Source of the DNA: Chryseobacterium candidae
GTDB taxonomy: Bacteria > Bacteroidota > Bacteroidia > Flavobacteriales > Weeksellaceae
Reading direction: 5' to 3'
NCBI RefSeq assembly: GCF_004916905.1
Contig: NZ_SDLV01000003.1
Span: 248,001-312,000, forward strand
DNA: 64,000 bases
Shown here: piece after piece, positions 42,421 through 51,721 of the stretch
Numbering within the stretch: position 1 is the stretch's first letter
Layout: each line of letters begins with the position of its first letter
Notes under the pieces: model-generated
Databases searched by the model: none
Told to the model about the DNA's origin: nothing
What the model saw: only the letters and a program-made list of their open reading frames with translations
Position numbers and translations under genes: made by a program

Positions 42421-45297
42421 TTAGAATCTGAATTGAAGATTAACAAAATAAGATCTGCCCTGATTATACCAATACTTTGGAGCGAATACCATATTTCCGC
42501 TGTCGTAATCATTAGCGTAATCAATATAGTTAACGTTTCTGGTCTGTTCAAATCCTCCTGTAATATAATTTCTGTTATTAAGGATGTTATTAACCGATGC
42601 AGACACCAATACATAATACTTACCAATCAGCCAGGACTTCCCTGCATTGACATTGAAGAAGAATGCTGAAGGAAGCTTTGTAGGTGTAAGAACTCTTGCA
42701 AGTTCTTCATCAGTTACCTGATCATAAGGAACTCCAGGTGTGTTAGGATTGGTATAGAATCTTGCGGTTCTGGTTACCGGAGACGGATCCAGGAACGAAT
42801 GTCCGAAATAGTTCCATGTTGCTCCCAGCCACCAGTATTTAGGGCTGCTGTAACGAAGACCTAGCGTATATGCTTCCTGAGGCGTTCCACCCTGTCTGTA
42901 GTTTTTAAGTGTTGCTTCGCCCATATTGGTATAAGATCTTGATACGATATTTCCGTTCCCGTCAAGCTCTCTGAATGTTCCAACAGCGTCAGATGCAAAA
43001 TAAACGGTAGGGTTATTGGTATAAGTGTATTGCCCTAAGCTTAATAAACCACTTGCTGTTAAAGTAGGAGTTACTTTTACTTGTGCGCCAAGCTCAATTC
43101 CCATATTTCTTTTATTTGCACCTGCCAGTACCTGCGTAATGAAAGCTCCATCCTGAACCGGAGCCTGATCACCACTCTCAGTAAGGTTTGTCAGTTTAAC
43201 TCCCTGTGCAAAATATCTTTGTACACTTGTTTCGTTTTGAGTATTAACAAGGTAACCTGTCAGTCTAAGTTTAACAATCGGAGTAGAGATTACATAACTC
43301 AGATCGTTGGCATCAACAACAACATTCTTGATTCCCGGCGTTGTAACACCACTTACTCTTGTATTAAAATAAATATCATTTAAGAAAGGAGACTGTGAAA
43401 AGTAAGCTCCGTTATAAACAAGGAAGTTTCTACCATTAATTTTATAGGTAACCTGACCTTTCACCCCTGCATTCCAGAAGTTTTGGTCTGCACCTTTTCC
43501 ATAAGAAGACTCATACAGATAATGTTGGAATAATCCTTCTCTGCTATTTGTTGTATATCCGAATAATCCGGAAATAAAAACATCAAATTTTCCTGTAGAG
43601 AATTTGAAAGCAGGGTTTATTTTGAATTCCTGTCTTCTGAAAATATAGCTGTACCCGATTTTATCGCCTTCTCTTTTGGCAACATCTGTATCACTTTCTC
43701 TCGTATTAAATTTTCCCCAAACGCTTCCTGCATTCGTATTGGATGCAAACGGATCCATATTCAGGGCAAAATCAGCACCTAAAAGGTCATTTACTTCTCT
43801 GTACTGTTCAGATCTGTAATTCTGGTAAGATAAGTTTAAGATAAAACGGGAAGTATCCGTGAAGTTATAAGTATAGTGAGTAGATACATTCCATACTTTA
43901 TCGTCTTTTACATCATCTACAAGATAATAAGCAGCTCTTCTTCCGCCCAATAATGCATTGTATTCTACATTTCGGTTGGCATTATAAAGATTATCCCAGT
44001 TGATCTGTGTGTGTGATTGATCGTCATTGGTCCACCAGTCTCTCGTAATTCCGATATTGGCAGCCTGTTCCGGTGATGGATTTGTATAGTTTAACCAATA
44101 GCTTGGCAGATTACGGTAATAGGTTGGAGAAGGGTTATTGGCTCTGTACCAGTCCAGTCTTGAACTGTACTCTTTACCGAACTGGTAAGAAACAGATGTC
44201 CATAGCTGAGAGTTTTTATTGATTTTCCAGAAATCCTGCAACTGGATCATCGGCTGGAATCCTCTTTTCACTCTTTCATTTCTTTTATCTCCGTTCTGCC
44301 ATCCCCAATAAGAGTTATAATGAACTCCTCTGAAGTCATATACTTCCTGAGTACTTGGACTTGAGGAACTTCTTGCATATTTAGATCCAATGGCATTTAA
44401 AGTCATGGTATGACTATCACTGAATTTTTTTTCAATACCAAGATACCCACTGTATGCATCATAAGCGGTACCATCCTGGATCCCTTCCTGTGCCCATCTT
44501 CTGGCAATCATTCCTGTAAATGCCCATCCGTTCTTATTCATTCCGGATGAAAACCTGTAGGATAATCTATTGGTATAATTTCTGTTGGTCAGAGAGTAGG
44601 TTAACTGACTTCCTTTTCTATACTCGCTGGCTCTTGTATTCTTATAAAATACTCCGGTAGTTCCTCCGAAAGCATATTCTGAAGGGGCATGGTTAGCTGC
44701 AATTTCCGGGTAACGGGTAATTTCGTTCAATCCTCCCCAGGTACTGAAGTCTACATCTCCATTATCTGCAGCAGCCATAGAAACCCCGTTAATCATATTC
44801 TCACCTGTTCTGCTGTCAATCCCTCTTGGGCGAAACCAGTAGGGTCCCAAATCAAAACTTGCCATTCTGTTGAAAACATCCTGAGAAGACTGTAGTAGTC
44901 CTACGGTTGCAGTTTGCTGTGCACCACCGCCGTCGCTTTCTCCGGAATCTTCTATGATAGCTAACCCCTGATCTGCACCATTCAGTGCAGAATAAAGAGT
45001 AATTACTCCAAGATCTTTTCTTTTCTCATCACTGGTTACATCAAATTCAAAAACTTTAGTTTCAAAATTGGGTTTTGTAACCATAATCTGATAATGTCCG
45101 GGCATCAAATCCGTAAATTGGAAATATCCGATTTTGTCTGCCTTTGCATCATTTCCTGCTCCTTTTAAATCTACACTTGCCTGCTCAACAGGCTTGCCTT
45201 CCGCATCCTTAAGATACGCAAACACTGTTGTCTGCGCATAATAATATGATGCAGGCAGCAAGGTAAATAAAGAGATCAATGATAATTTTTTAATCAT
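42421..45297 (-). CDS. TonB-dependent receptor with N-terminal carboxypeptidase-regulatory-like domain
   Basis: The protein is 958 aa from the ATG at 45297; longer readings lack a signal at the start. The signal peptide ends at YYAQ. An N-terminal beta-sandwich (VFAYLKDAEGKPVEQASVDLKG and FQFTDLMPGHYQIMVTKPNF) is followed by a plug that lacks the classic DxxxRG line but has YWFRPRGIDSRTGENMINGVSM. A large barrel ends in YFVNLQFRF with a C-terminal Phe. It is paired with the downstream DUF5689 lipoprotein. The ligand is unknown; the divergent nuclease-like gene suggests nucleic-acid or phosphate material. Confidence 0.92.
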   Translation of the reverse strand: MIKKLSLISLFTLLPASYYYAQTTVFAYLKDAEGKPVEQASVDLKGAGNDAKADKIGYFQFTDLMPGHYQIMVTKPNFETKVFEFDVTSDEKRKDLGVITLYSALNGADQGLAIIEDSGESDGGGAQQTATVGLLQSSQDVFNRMASFDLGPYWFRPRGIDSRTGENMINGVSMAAADNGDVDFSTWGGLNEITRYPEIAANHAPSEYAFGGTTGVFYKNTRASEYRKGSQLTYSLTNRNYTNRLSYRFSSGMNKNGWAFTGMIARRWAQEGIQDGTAYDAYSGYLGIEKKFSDSHTMTLNAIGSKYARSSSSPSTQEVYDFRGVHYNSYWGWQNGDKRNERVKRGFQPMIQLQDFWKINKNSQLWTSVSYQFGKEYSSRLDWYRANNPSPTYYRNLPSYWLNYTNPSPEQAANIGITRDWWTNDDQSHTQINWDNLYNANRNVEYNALLGGRRAAYYLVDDVKDDKVWNVSTHYTYNFTDTSRFILNLSYQNYRSEQYREVNDLLGADFALNMDPFASNTNAGSVWGKFNTRESDTDVAKREGDKIGYSYIFRRQEFKINPAFKFSTGKFDVFISGLFGYTTNSREGLFQHYLYESSYGKGADQNFWNAGVKGQVTYKINGRNFLVYNGAYFSQSPFLNDIYFNTRVSGVTTPGIKNVVVDANDLSYVISTPIVKLRLTGYLVNTQNETSVQRYFAQGVKLTNLTESGDQAPVQDGAFITQVLAGANKRNMGIELGAQVKVTPTLTASGLLSLGQYTYTNNPTVYFASDAVGTFRELDGNGNIVSRSYTNMGEATLKNYRQGGTPQEAYTLGLRYSSPKYWWLGATWNYFGHSFLDPSPVTRTARFYTNPNTPGVPYDQVTDEELARVLTPTKLPSAFFFNVNAGKSWLIGKYYVLVSASVNNILNNRNYITGGFEQTRNVNYIDYANDYDSGNMVFAPKYWYNQGRSYFVNLQFRF

Positions 45298-45359
45298 GAG
45301 TATATTTATTTTTTTAATACTTTTCTTGTTAATTTTCAACAGTTTAAAAGTTGGGGGCA

Positions 45360-45367
45360 CAAATTTA
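45360..45367 (-). promoter_or_regulatory. -7 box (TAAATTTG) for the TonB receptor operon
   Basis: It is an exact TAnnTTTG match on the minus strand, 62 nt before the ATG at 45297. Confidence 0.55.
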
Positions 45368-45506
45368 ATCAAATTTTGCAATCCGGAACTTTTTTAACGG
45401 ATTTTTTTCTTAACATTGCAATCTTTTAAGAATCATTATAAAAGAGAGATTCGAATTACTGCTTTTAAATTTACAAATATTTAAAACGCAGTGAGTTAAA
45501 AAAAAG

Positions 45507-45514
45507 TAAATTTG
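45507..45514 (+). promoter_or_regulatory. -7 box (TAAATTTG) for the EEP-fold nuclease gene
   Basis: It is an exact TAnnTTTG match 31 nt before the ATG at 45546. It is divergent from the receptor promoter. Confidence 0.55.
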
Positions 45515-45545
45515 TAATTAATAGAATAATAAAAACTCTAAAGAG

Positions 45546-46736
45546 ATGAAGAGATTTTCGAGTTTGTTTGCCCTGTTTATTTCGATCGTGGCATTCTCAC
45601 AACAACAAGGAAAACTGAGAAAAGTAGCAACCGTGGGTTTCTTAAATGTAGAAAACCTTTGGGATACTATTCGCTCAGCAGATTATATAGACGGAACCAA
45701 AGACATTAAAAATCCCGCTTTCCACAGAAGTATTCCTATAGATTCTATTAAGTTTCTGGAAGCTGAAAAATATGACGGGCCATGGAGTGACGGAGCTTTA
45801 ATTGGCAAAAAAGTAGTTAGAGAACAAGGTGGTTCTGAAGAGTTTACTCCAAAAAGTGCAAAGAACTACGGAAGTAAAATTTATAAGGCAAAGCTGGCTA
45901 ACGAAGCTAAGGTAATTTCTGAAATGGGAGCTCAATATACCAAAACAGCTCCCGCGGTAGTGGGTCTTATTGAAGTTGAAAACAGACAGGTGATTCAGGA
46001 TCTTGTGAATGAGCCGGCTTTAAAGAAATATGATTACGGAATTATCCACTACAATTCTTATGATTACAGAGGAATTGATGTGGCGTTGATCTATCAGAAA
46101 AGAAGATTTACTCCTACCAATTCATTAAAAAAAGAACTGGTCATTTACGGTGATAGCGGAAGAAGAGAATATACAAGAGATATTCTTGTGGTAACAGGAT
46201 TTTTAGATAATGAAAAAGTAGCATTTTTCATGAACCACTGGCCTTCAAGAAGAGGTGGTGAAGCAATTTCTTTACCTAAAAGAAATGCTGCCGCAGCGTT
46301 ATTAAAAAAACAAATGGACAGTGTAAGAGCAGCAGATCCCACCACAAAGCTTTTTGCAATGGGCGACTTTAATGATGACCCTGTAAGCCCAAGTTTAAAA
46401 AACCATTTGAAAGCTCAGGCCAATCCAAAAGATTTAAGCGAGGAAACTCCTTATCTTAACCTGATGTATCCTTTATATAAGAAAGGGGTTGCTTCTTTGG
46501 CTTATCAGGACGCCCCGAACCTGTTTGACCAGATTATCGTTTCTAAAAACGTAATTTCAGATCAGGTAACTAAAGAATATTCTGTTTACAAAGCAGAAAT
46601 CTTTGCCCCGCCTTACCTCGTTAATAAAGAAGGGAATTATAAAGGATATCCTTTCAGATCCTGGAATGGAGACCAGTTTACAGGAGGCTACAGTGATCAC
46701 TTCCCGGCATTTGTAGTTCTTCAGAAAGAACCATAA
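45546..46736 (+). CDS. Secreted endonuclease/exonuclease/phosphatase (EEP) family protein
   Basis: The protein is 396 aa with a signal peptide ending at AFSQ. The Mg-dependent EEP hallmarks are present: VGFLNVENLWD (metal Asn), VVGLIEVENRQVI (metal Glu), YRGIDVALIYQKRRF, FMNHWPSRRGGE (catalytic His), FAMGDFNDDPVSPSL (metal Asp/Asn) and GYSDHFPAFVVL (final Asp-His). It probably acts in the periplasm or outside the cell as a nuclease or phosphodiesterase. It is divergent from the TonB receptor-DUF5689 operon, which suggests a shared uptake role. Confidence 0.88.
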   Translation: MKRFSSLFALFISIVAFSQQQGKLRKVATVGFLNVENLWDTIRSADYIDGTKDIKNPAFHRSIPIDSIKFLEAEKYDGPWSDGALIGKKVVREQGGSEEFTPKSAKNYGSKIYKAKLANEAKVISEMGAQYTKTAPAVVGLIEVENRQVIQDLVNEPALKKYDYGIIHYNSYDYRGIDVALIYQKRRFTPTNSLKKELVIYGDSGRREYTRDILVVTGFLDNEKVAFFMNHWPSRRGGEAISLPKRNAAAALLKKQMDSVRAADPTTKLFAMGDFNDDPVSPSLKNHLKAQANPKDLSEETPYLNLMYPLYKKGVASLAYQDAPNLFDQIIVSKNVISDQVTKEYSVYKAEIFAPPYLVNKEGNYKGYPFRSWNGDQFTGGYSDHFPAFVVLQKEP

Positions 46737-46745
46737 AAAAGTTAG

Positions 46746-46770
46746 GCACTCTTATTGGAGTGCTTTTTTT
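46746..46770 (+). terminator. EEP gene terminator
   Basis: A 6-bp stem GCACTC/GAGTGC (46746-46763), extendable by A-T pairs, is followed by seven T's. Confidence 0.8.
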
Positions 46771-46786
46771 ATATAAATGTCACGTC

Positions 46787-47206
46787 ATGAAAAATATTGT
46801 TTTATTAGTAATAATTGCCTTGATACCTTTAAGCTGTTTTTCTCAGGAAACTCCAAAGAAAAATAAGGAGCAACATGAAATGAAGCCCTCTAAAAATGAA
46901 GACGGAGAATGGGACCTTACCGTTATCGATACCCAATTTGACTATTTTCTGAGTGCTGTTGCAAAACCCATCAGCCAGTATTCAGAATCTTATCTGAAAA
47001 CAAAAAATACGTTTTTGGTGAATGAATGGAATGGTTATTATAATTCCGGCAGATACAGAAATATTATAGAATCCGGAATAGATTATGATCCTAAGGAAAA
47101 TTACGGAATCAGGTTTGAATATAAATTATATCAGGTTTTTGTCTATGTAAACTGGAAGTATAAGCTAAGATTGAATGGATTATCCGGAAGCGATGCGATA
47201 AGGTAA
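46787..47206 (+). CDS. Small secreted protein of unknown function
   Basis: The protein is 139 aa from the ATG at 46787; the longer reading would start within the preceding terminator. The signal peptide ends near SLKCFSQ-type residues (LSCFSQ, about residue 19). A charged linker of Lys/Glu/Asn comes next, then a compact domain rich in Tyr/Trp: DTQFDYFLSAVAKPISQYS, LVNEWNGYYNSGRYR and YQVFVYVNWKYKLRLNGLSG. This resembles small DUF6146-type lipoproteins/periplasmic proteins of Bacteroidota, but I am not sure of the family. Confidence 0.65.
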   Translation: MKNIVLLVIIALIPLSCFSQETPKKNKEQHEMKPSKNEDGEWDLTVIDTQFDYFLSAVAKPISQYSESYLKTKNTFLVNEWNGYYNSGRYRNIIESGIDYDPKENYGIRFEYKLYQVFVYVNWKYKLRLNGLSGSDAIR

Positions 47207-47226
47207 ATTTAAATAATACTCAATAA

Positions 47227-47258
47227 AAAAGGTTCAGAGTAATTCTGAACCTTTTCAT
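47227..47258. terminator. Bidirectional terminator between the small secreted gene and sodA
   Basis: A perfect 12-bp stem (AAAAGGTTCAGA, TCTGAACCTTTT; 47227-47255) with a 5-nt loop has A/T runs on both sides. Confidence 0.9.
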
Positions 47259-47276
47259 TTTTATAATAGCTGAAAA

Positions 47277-47873
47277 TTATTTATTGAATAATTCCTCTAC
47301 TTTATCCCAGTTTACTACATCGAAAAATGCAGAAACATAGTCAGGTCTTCTGTTTTGGTAGTTCAGATAGTAAGCGTGCTCCCAAACGTCTAATCCTAAA
47401 ACCGGAGTTCCTTTAACGTCTGCTACAGGCATTAATGGGTTATCCTGGTTAGGGGTAGAAGAAACAGATACAGAACCGTCAGTATTTTTTACTAACCAGG
47501 CCCATCCTGAACCGAATCTTGTTTTAGCAGCCTCAGAAAAATCAGTTTTGAATTTATCAAAACCTCCGTAATTTTCGATAGCAGCCTTTACATTTCCTAC
47601 AGGCTCTTTGCTTCCACCGGGAGTTAAAATTTCCCAGAATAAAGAGTGGTTAAAGTGACCTCCTCCGTTATTTCTTACTGCTGGCTTGTCAGTTCCTGTC
47701 TGGCAGATTTCTTCAATAGTTTTTCCTGCTAGTTCAGTTCCTTCAACTGCTTTATTTAAATTGTCAATATATGCCTGGTGGTGTTTTGTATGGTGGATTT
47801 CCATAGTTCTTGCATCGATCGTTGGTTCCAATGCATCGTATGCATATCCTAGTTTTGGTAATTCAAATGACAT
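47277..47873 (-). CDS. sodA: Superoxide dismutase, Mn/Fe family
   Basis: This enzyme dismutates superoxide to oxygen and hydrogen peroxide in the cytoplasm. The product is 198 aa. The metal ligands are His27 (MEIHHTKHH), His76 ([11 protein letters not shown]), Asp162 and His166 (LDVWEHAYY). Gly-Gly before the second His and Gln143 in TPNQDNPL are the pattern of Mn-type or cambialistic enzymes rather than Fe-type. It is monocistronic, with its own promoter box at 47899-47906. Confidence 0.95.
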   Translation of the reverse strand: MSFELPKLGYAYDALEPTIDARTMEIHHTKHHQAYIDNLNKAVEGTELAGKTIEEICQTGTDKPAVRNNGGGHFNHSLFWEILTPGGSKEPVGNVKAAIENYGGFDKFKTDFSEAAKTRFGSGWAWLVKNTDGSVSVSSTPNQDNPLMPVADVKGTPVLGLDVWEHAYYLNYQNRRPDYVSAFFDVVNWDKVEELFNK

Positions 47874-47898
47874 AATCTTTATTTTTAATGTTATTATT

Positions 47899-47906
47899 CA
47901 AAATTA
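47899..47906 (-). promoter_or_regulatory. -7 box (TAATTTTG) for sodA
   Basis: It is an exact TAnnTTTG match 25 nt before the ATG. Confidence 0.6.
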
Positions 47907-48009
47907 GCCAATATTTAAGGTATTATCAAGGATTGTGGATTACTTTAATAAATCTTTAACATTGATATATTGATTTAGAATGAATTAAGTTTTAATTTTT
48001 TTATCATAT

Positions 48010-48043
48010 TAATAAAAAGCACGAACCCAATGATCCGTGCTTT
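48010..48043 (-). terminator. rho terminator
   Basis: An 8-bp stem AAAGCACG/CGTGCTTT (48016-48023, 48036-48043) has an AT-rich tail on the minus strand, about 25 bp after the rho stop. Confidence 0.65.
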
Positions 48044-48067
48044 CTATTTAACAATATTAAATTAAAT

Positions 48068-49891
48068 TTATTTATTCATAGACATCAGGAATTCCTCATT
48101 ATTGAGAGTTCCTTTGATGTTTTTATTTACAAATTCCATTGCTTCTACAGGATTCATTTCAGAAAGATATTTTCTGAAGATCCACATTCTCTGGGAAGTT
48201 ACTTCATCCAGAAGCAGATCATCTCTACGTGTGCTGGAGGAAATAAGGTCAATAGCAGGATAAATTCTTCTGTTCGCAATTTTTCTGTCTAGCTGAAGCT
48301 CCATATTACCGGTACCTTTAAATTCTTCAAAGATAACTTCATCCATTTTAGATCCTGTATCAATTAATGCCGTTGCAATGATGGTAAGAGATCCTCCTCC
48401 TTCAATTTTTCTTGCCGCTCCGAAAAATCTTTTAGGCTTGTGAAGAGCATTGGCATCTACCCCACCGGAAAGTACTTTACCAGATGCAGGCGTTACGGTA
48501 TTGTAAGCTCTTGCTAGTCTTGTAATAGAGTCCAGTAAAATCACTACATCATGTCCGCATTCTACCATTCTTTGTGCTTTTGCAAGAACAAGGTTGGCTA
48601 CTTTTACATGTTTTTCTGCTGCTTCATCAAATGTAGAGGCAATTACTTCTGCATTTACGCTTCTTTCCATATCAGTAACCTCTTCCGGACGCTCATCAAT
48701 CAGAAGAACCATCATATAAACTTCCGGGTGGTTTGCCGCAATAGAGTTAGCTATATCTTTAAGCAACATCGTTTTACCGGTTTTAGGCTGTGCAACAATC
48801 ATTGCTCTCTGACCTTTTCCGATAGGTGCAAATAAATCTACAATTCTGGTAGAAATGGTAGAATTACTTCCTGCTAAATTGAATTTCTCTTCCGGGAAAA
48901 GGGGAGTAAGATATTCAAAAGCAACACGGTCTTTGATAAATGCAAGGTCACGTCCGTTAACTTCTGTTGGCTTTAGCAATGAAAAGTATTTCTCCCCTTC
49001 TTTTGGAAGTCTTACAATTCCTTTCACGGTATCTCCGGTTTTTAACCCGTAATTCCTGATCTGAGCTGTAGAAACATACACATCATCAGGAGAAGATATA
49101 TAACTGAAATCTGAAGAACGTAAAAACCCGTAGTTATCCGGTAAGATCTCCAAAACCCCTTCAATACTTACCAATCCATCGAAATTGAATTCTTTTTTAT
49201 GGTCGTGCTGCTCCTCTCCTTTTTCAGAATTTCTGTTTTGATTCTGATTTTGGTTTTGATGCTGCTGGTGCTGTTGGTTTTGATTTTTATGTTGGTTTCC
49301 ACTGTTCTGTGGATGGTTGTGTCCTTTTGGAGGTCTGCTAGCCTGCTGTTGTTGAGGGTTGTTAGGCTTTTCTTCAGCCTGAACAGGCTCTTGAGGTTCT
49401 GTGTTTTTTGGAGCTTCAACTCTTTCCTGAGATACTTCTGCGTTAGCTGTATTGGTAGAAACTCTTTTTCTTTTCTTTTTTGCCTGAGCGCTTGCTGCTG
49501 ATTCTTCTGTTGCTACAGCGGTTTCAGCTTTGGGTTCTTCCGGTTTTATTTCTTCAGAAACAGGTATCTTTTCTTCTGTTATTTCCTCTGTTTTAGTTTC
49601 TACCGGAACTTTTGCAATTGCTTTTGGCCTGGCTGCTGTTTTTTTCGGGGCAGCTTTTTTTGCCGGGGCTTTGGCAGGTTTCTCTGCTGGAGCCTCTTCA
49701 GTATTTACACTGGCGGTTTCTGTGGCGTTGAAATAATCTTTTGCAACTTTAGGGTTAGAAGCCTGAAAGTCAAGAATAGCAAAGATCTTGTCATTTTCAT
49801 TGCTGGTTCTTGCAACTTTAACGCCCAAATCTTTTAAGATTTTAGTCAGTTCCGTTACGGATTTTGACCTTAACGTTTCTATGTTAAACAT
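48068..49891 (-). CDS. rho: Transcription termination factor Rho with a Q/N/H-rich insert
   Basis: This hexameric RNA helicase ends transcription. The product is 607 aa, far longer than the roughly 420 of E. coli. Residues 1-45 are the N-terminal helical region. About 55-165 form an Ala/Lys/Glu/Pro linker with PAKKAAPKK. About 175-232 are rich in Gln, Asn and His. The RNA-binding domain follows ([15 protein letters not shown], then DVYVS). The motor has Walker [10 protein letters not shown] and Walker [17 protein letters not shown], and the Q/R loops include GALSG-like [19 protein letters not shown]. The insert is probably disordered. Confidence 0.95.
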   Translation of the reverse strand: MFNIETLRSKSVTELTKILKDLGVKVARTSNENDKIFAILDFQASNPKVAKDYFNATETASVNTEEAPAEKPAKAPAKKAAPKKTAARPKAIAKVPVETKTEEITEEKIPVSEEIKPEEPKAETAVATEESAASAQAKKKRKRVSTNTANAEVSQERVEAPKNTEPQEPVQAEEKPNNPQQQQASRPPKGHNHPQNSGNQHKNQNQQHQQHQNQNQNQNRNSEKGEEQHDHKKEFNFDGLVSIEGVLEILPDNYGFLRSSDFSYISSPDDVYVSTAQIRNYGLKTGDTVKGIVRLPKEGEKYFSLLKPTEVNGRDLAFIKDRVAFEYLTPLFPEEKFNLAGSNSTISTRIVDLFAPIGKGQRAMIVAQPKTGKTMLLKDIANSIAANHPEVYMMVLLIDERPEEVTDMERSVNAEVIASTFDEAAEKHVKVANLVLAKAQRMVECGHDVVILLDSITRLARAYNTVTPASGKVLSGGVDANALHKPKRFFGAARKIEGGGSLTIIATALIDTGSKMDEVIFEEFKGTGNMELQLDRKIANRRIYPAIDLISSSTRRDDLLLDEVTSQRMWIFRKYLSEMNPVEAMEFVNKNIKGTLNNEEFLMSMNK

Positions 49892-49970
49892 ATTTAATGT
49901 AAAAATGTAATTAATTGTGAGTAAGAAAAGTAAGTCCGGCGACTTTGGTTTTCAAGTACATTGTATAATG

Positions 49971-49978
49971 CAAATCTA
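49971..49978 (-). promoter_or_regulatory. -7 box (TAGATTTG) for rho
   Basis: It is a TAnnTTTG match 79 nt before the rho ATG, so the 5' leader is long, as expected if Rho controls its own message. Confidence 0.5.
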
Positions 49979-50009
49979 CACTTATTTTTGAATTGTGCAA
50001 AATTTATAT

Positions 50010-50017
50010 TATTTTTG
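50010..50017 (+). promoter_or_regulatory. -7 box (TATTTTTG) for the DUF4293 gene
   Basis: It is an exact TAnnTTTG match 18 nt before the ATG. It is divergent from the rho promoter. Confidence 0.55.
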
Positions 50018-50035
50018 CCAAGAATTTAATATTCA

Positions 50036-50425
50036 ATGCTACAGAGAATACAAACCATATGGACCTTATTAGCAGTTTTAGCTGCAGTTTTCCTTTTTAT
50101 AACAGGACAGGATGTTGTCATTTCAGACAGTATTCCTTTACTTAATATAGGCTGTATGGTACTTGTTATCACCGGAGCATTAAGTATTTTCAGTTTCAAA
50201 AACAGAAAAAGACAAATTTTGCTGAATACCATCAGCATCATTATAAACGCTTTGTTGATTGGTGTATTGGCGTACTGGTTACTAAACTTATCCGGAGGAA
50301 TTCAAATTCCTGAGAAGGGTATTGAGCCGATTTTCCCATTGATTGCGGTAATCTGTCTGCTTATAGCAAACGTTTACATCCGTAAAGATGAGAGGCTCGT
50401 AAAATCTGTAGACAGACTTCGATAG
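50036..50425 (+). CDS. DUF4293 membrane protein
   Basis: The protein is 129 aa with four hydrophobic helices (about 7-24, 34-54, 60-80 and 96-114). It has the family opening MLQRIQTIWTLLA and the closing IRKDERLVKSVDRLR. DUF4293 genes commonly lie beside rho in Bacteroidota, and here the two are divergent. The function is unknown and the protein is in the inner membrane by prediction. Confidence 0.88.
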   Translation: MLQRIQTIWTLLAVLAAVFLFITGQDVVISDSIPLLNIGCMVLVITGALSIFSFKNRKRQILLNTISIIINALLIGVLAYWLLNLSGGIQIPEKGIEPIFPLIAVICLLIANVYIRKDERLVKSVDRLR

Positions 50426-50449
50426 CCTTACAACGATTTTTTGAGTGAG

Positions 50450-50478
50450 AACAGCTTCTTTTTAGGAGCTGTTTTTTT
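50450..50478 (+). terminator. DUF4293 gene terminator
   Basis: A stem AACAGCTTC paired with GGAGCTGTT (50450-50473) is followed by T's. Confidence 0.75.
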
Positions 50479-50571
50479 ATTTTGTCATCCCATTCTTAAT
50501 TTAAATTATGTAAATTCATTGCAACTTTTTGATTAAAAACACGACATATCATATAATTTTAACAAAAGACA

Positions 50572-51492
50572 ATGAAAAAGCTAACCTATCTTACTTTATC
50601 ACTATTCTCCATATTTACCTTTGGACAGGAGGTTTCCAAAGAAAGAGTAAAAACAGTTCTTTCCACTCTCGCTTCAGATGAAATGAAAGGCCGTGAAATC
50701 GGGACTCAGGAAAATGAAAATGCTGCCAATTATATCGCTAAACTTTTCAAAGAAAATAATCTGGAATACTGTACCGGAACATCTTATCTGGTTCCTTTTG
50801 ACTACAACGGAAAGACGGTATACAATGTTTGCGGAATCAAAAAAGGAAAATCAGGTCAGTATCTTGGTTTTTCAGGGCATTTTGATCATATCGGAACCAG
50901 TGATAAAAGCGGAGACAATATTTATAACGGAGCAGATGATGATGCCAGCGGAATCACTACTCTGGTAGGTATTGCCGATTATTTTAAAAACAAAAAACCG
51001 GAATTCTCCATGGTATTTATGGCATTCAATGGAGAGGAAAAAGGAATGCTGGGCTCACGAGCTATTTCCACAGATAAAAATCTGGATCATATTTATAATA
51101 AGATGACAGCTCTTTTCAATTTCGAAATGGTAGCTACAGAATCTCAATGGGGGAAAAACGCATTATATATGACAGGAGACGGATTCTCAGATCTTGACGA
51201 GCTTTTCAATAAAAATGCAGTAAACGGATTAAAAATTAATGCCGATCCTTATGCGAAACAGCAGTTGTTCTACCGTTCAGACAATGTGAGTTTTGTAAAA
51301 AAGAAAATCATTGCCCATTCATTTTCTACCGTTGATATGACAAAAGCATCTCATTACCACCATGAAAATGATGATATCAATATTGTAGACTTCGATAACA
51401 TGACACAGATCATCAATAACTTTGGAAAAACACTGGATCAACTGGGTCCTAAAAATTTTGCTCCGAAGTACAATGACCAGGTTAAATTGTAA
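50572..51492 (+). CDS. M28-family zinc metallopeptidase
   Basis: The protein is 306 aa with a short signal peptide (ending about ifTFGQ). It has a di-zinc aminopeptidase/glutaminyl-cyclase-type fold: YLGFSGHFDHIGTS (His, Asp), IYNGADDDASGITTLVG (bridging Asp), FMAFNGEEKGMLGSRA (Glu-Glu), an FEMVATES segment, and ASHYHHENDDINIVDF (final His). It probably trims peptides in the periplasm. It has terminators on both sides, so it is monocistronic. Confidence 0.9.
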   Translation: MKKLTYLTLSLFSIFTFGQEVSKERVKTVLSTLASDEMKGREIGTQENENAANYIAKLFKENNLEYCTGTSYLVPFDYNGKTVYNVCGIKKGKSGQYLGFSGHFDHIGTSDKSGDNIYNGADDDASGITTLVGIADYFKNKKPEFSMVFMAFNGEEKGMLGSRAISTDKNLDHIYNKMTALFNFEMVATESQWGKNALYMTGDGFSDLDELFNKNAVNGLKINADPYAKQQLFYRSDNVSFVKKKIIAHSFSTVDMTKASHYHHENDDINIVDFDNMTQIINNFGKTLDQLGPKNFAPKYNDQVKL

Positions 51493-51506
51493 GTGAAATC
51501 ATAAAA

Positions 51507-51530
51507 AATTGCTGTTGCAGCAGTTTTTTA
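51507..51530 (+). terminator. M28 peptidase gene terminator
   Basis: An 8-bp stem (AATTGCTG, CAGCAGTT; one G-U pair) with a 3-nt loop is followed by six T's. Confidence 0.8.
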
Positions 51531-51693
51531 CTAAATAGCAATACCTTTTTATCTCCTGTTCTTAAGCCATGCTAAGGTTTATTTATTCAAAAAATAAAGC
51601 TGAATAGCGCTGGGTTGTAACAAAAAGATACTTTTTGAAACTTATCCAATAAAGTAAAACAGGATTAAGAACGTCTTATCTTGTAATTTTACG

Positions 51694-51701
51694 TAATTTT
51701 G
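51694..51701 (+). promoter_or_regulatory. -7 box (TAATTTTG) for the ABC exporter
   Basis: It is an exact TAnnTTTG match 20 nt before the ATG. Confidence 0.6.
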
Positions 51702-51721
51702 CTATCCAATTTTTTCATTGA

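Noticed and set aside
49199-49501. Hydrophobic reading frame opposite the rho insert
   Set aside because: It is a composition shadow of the Q/N-rich codons on the coding strand.
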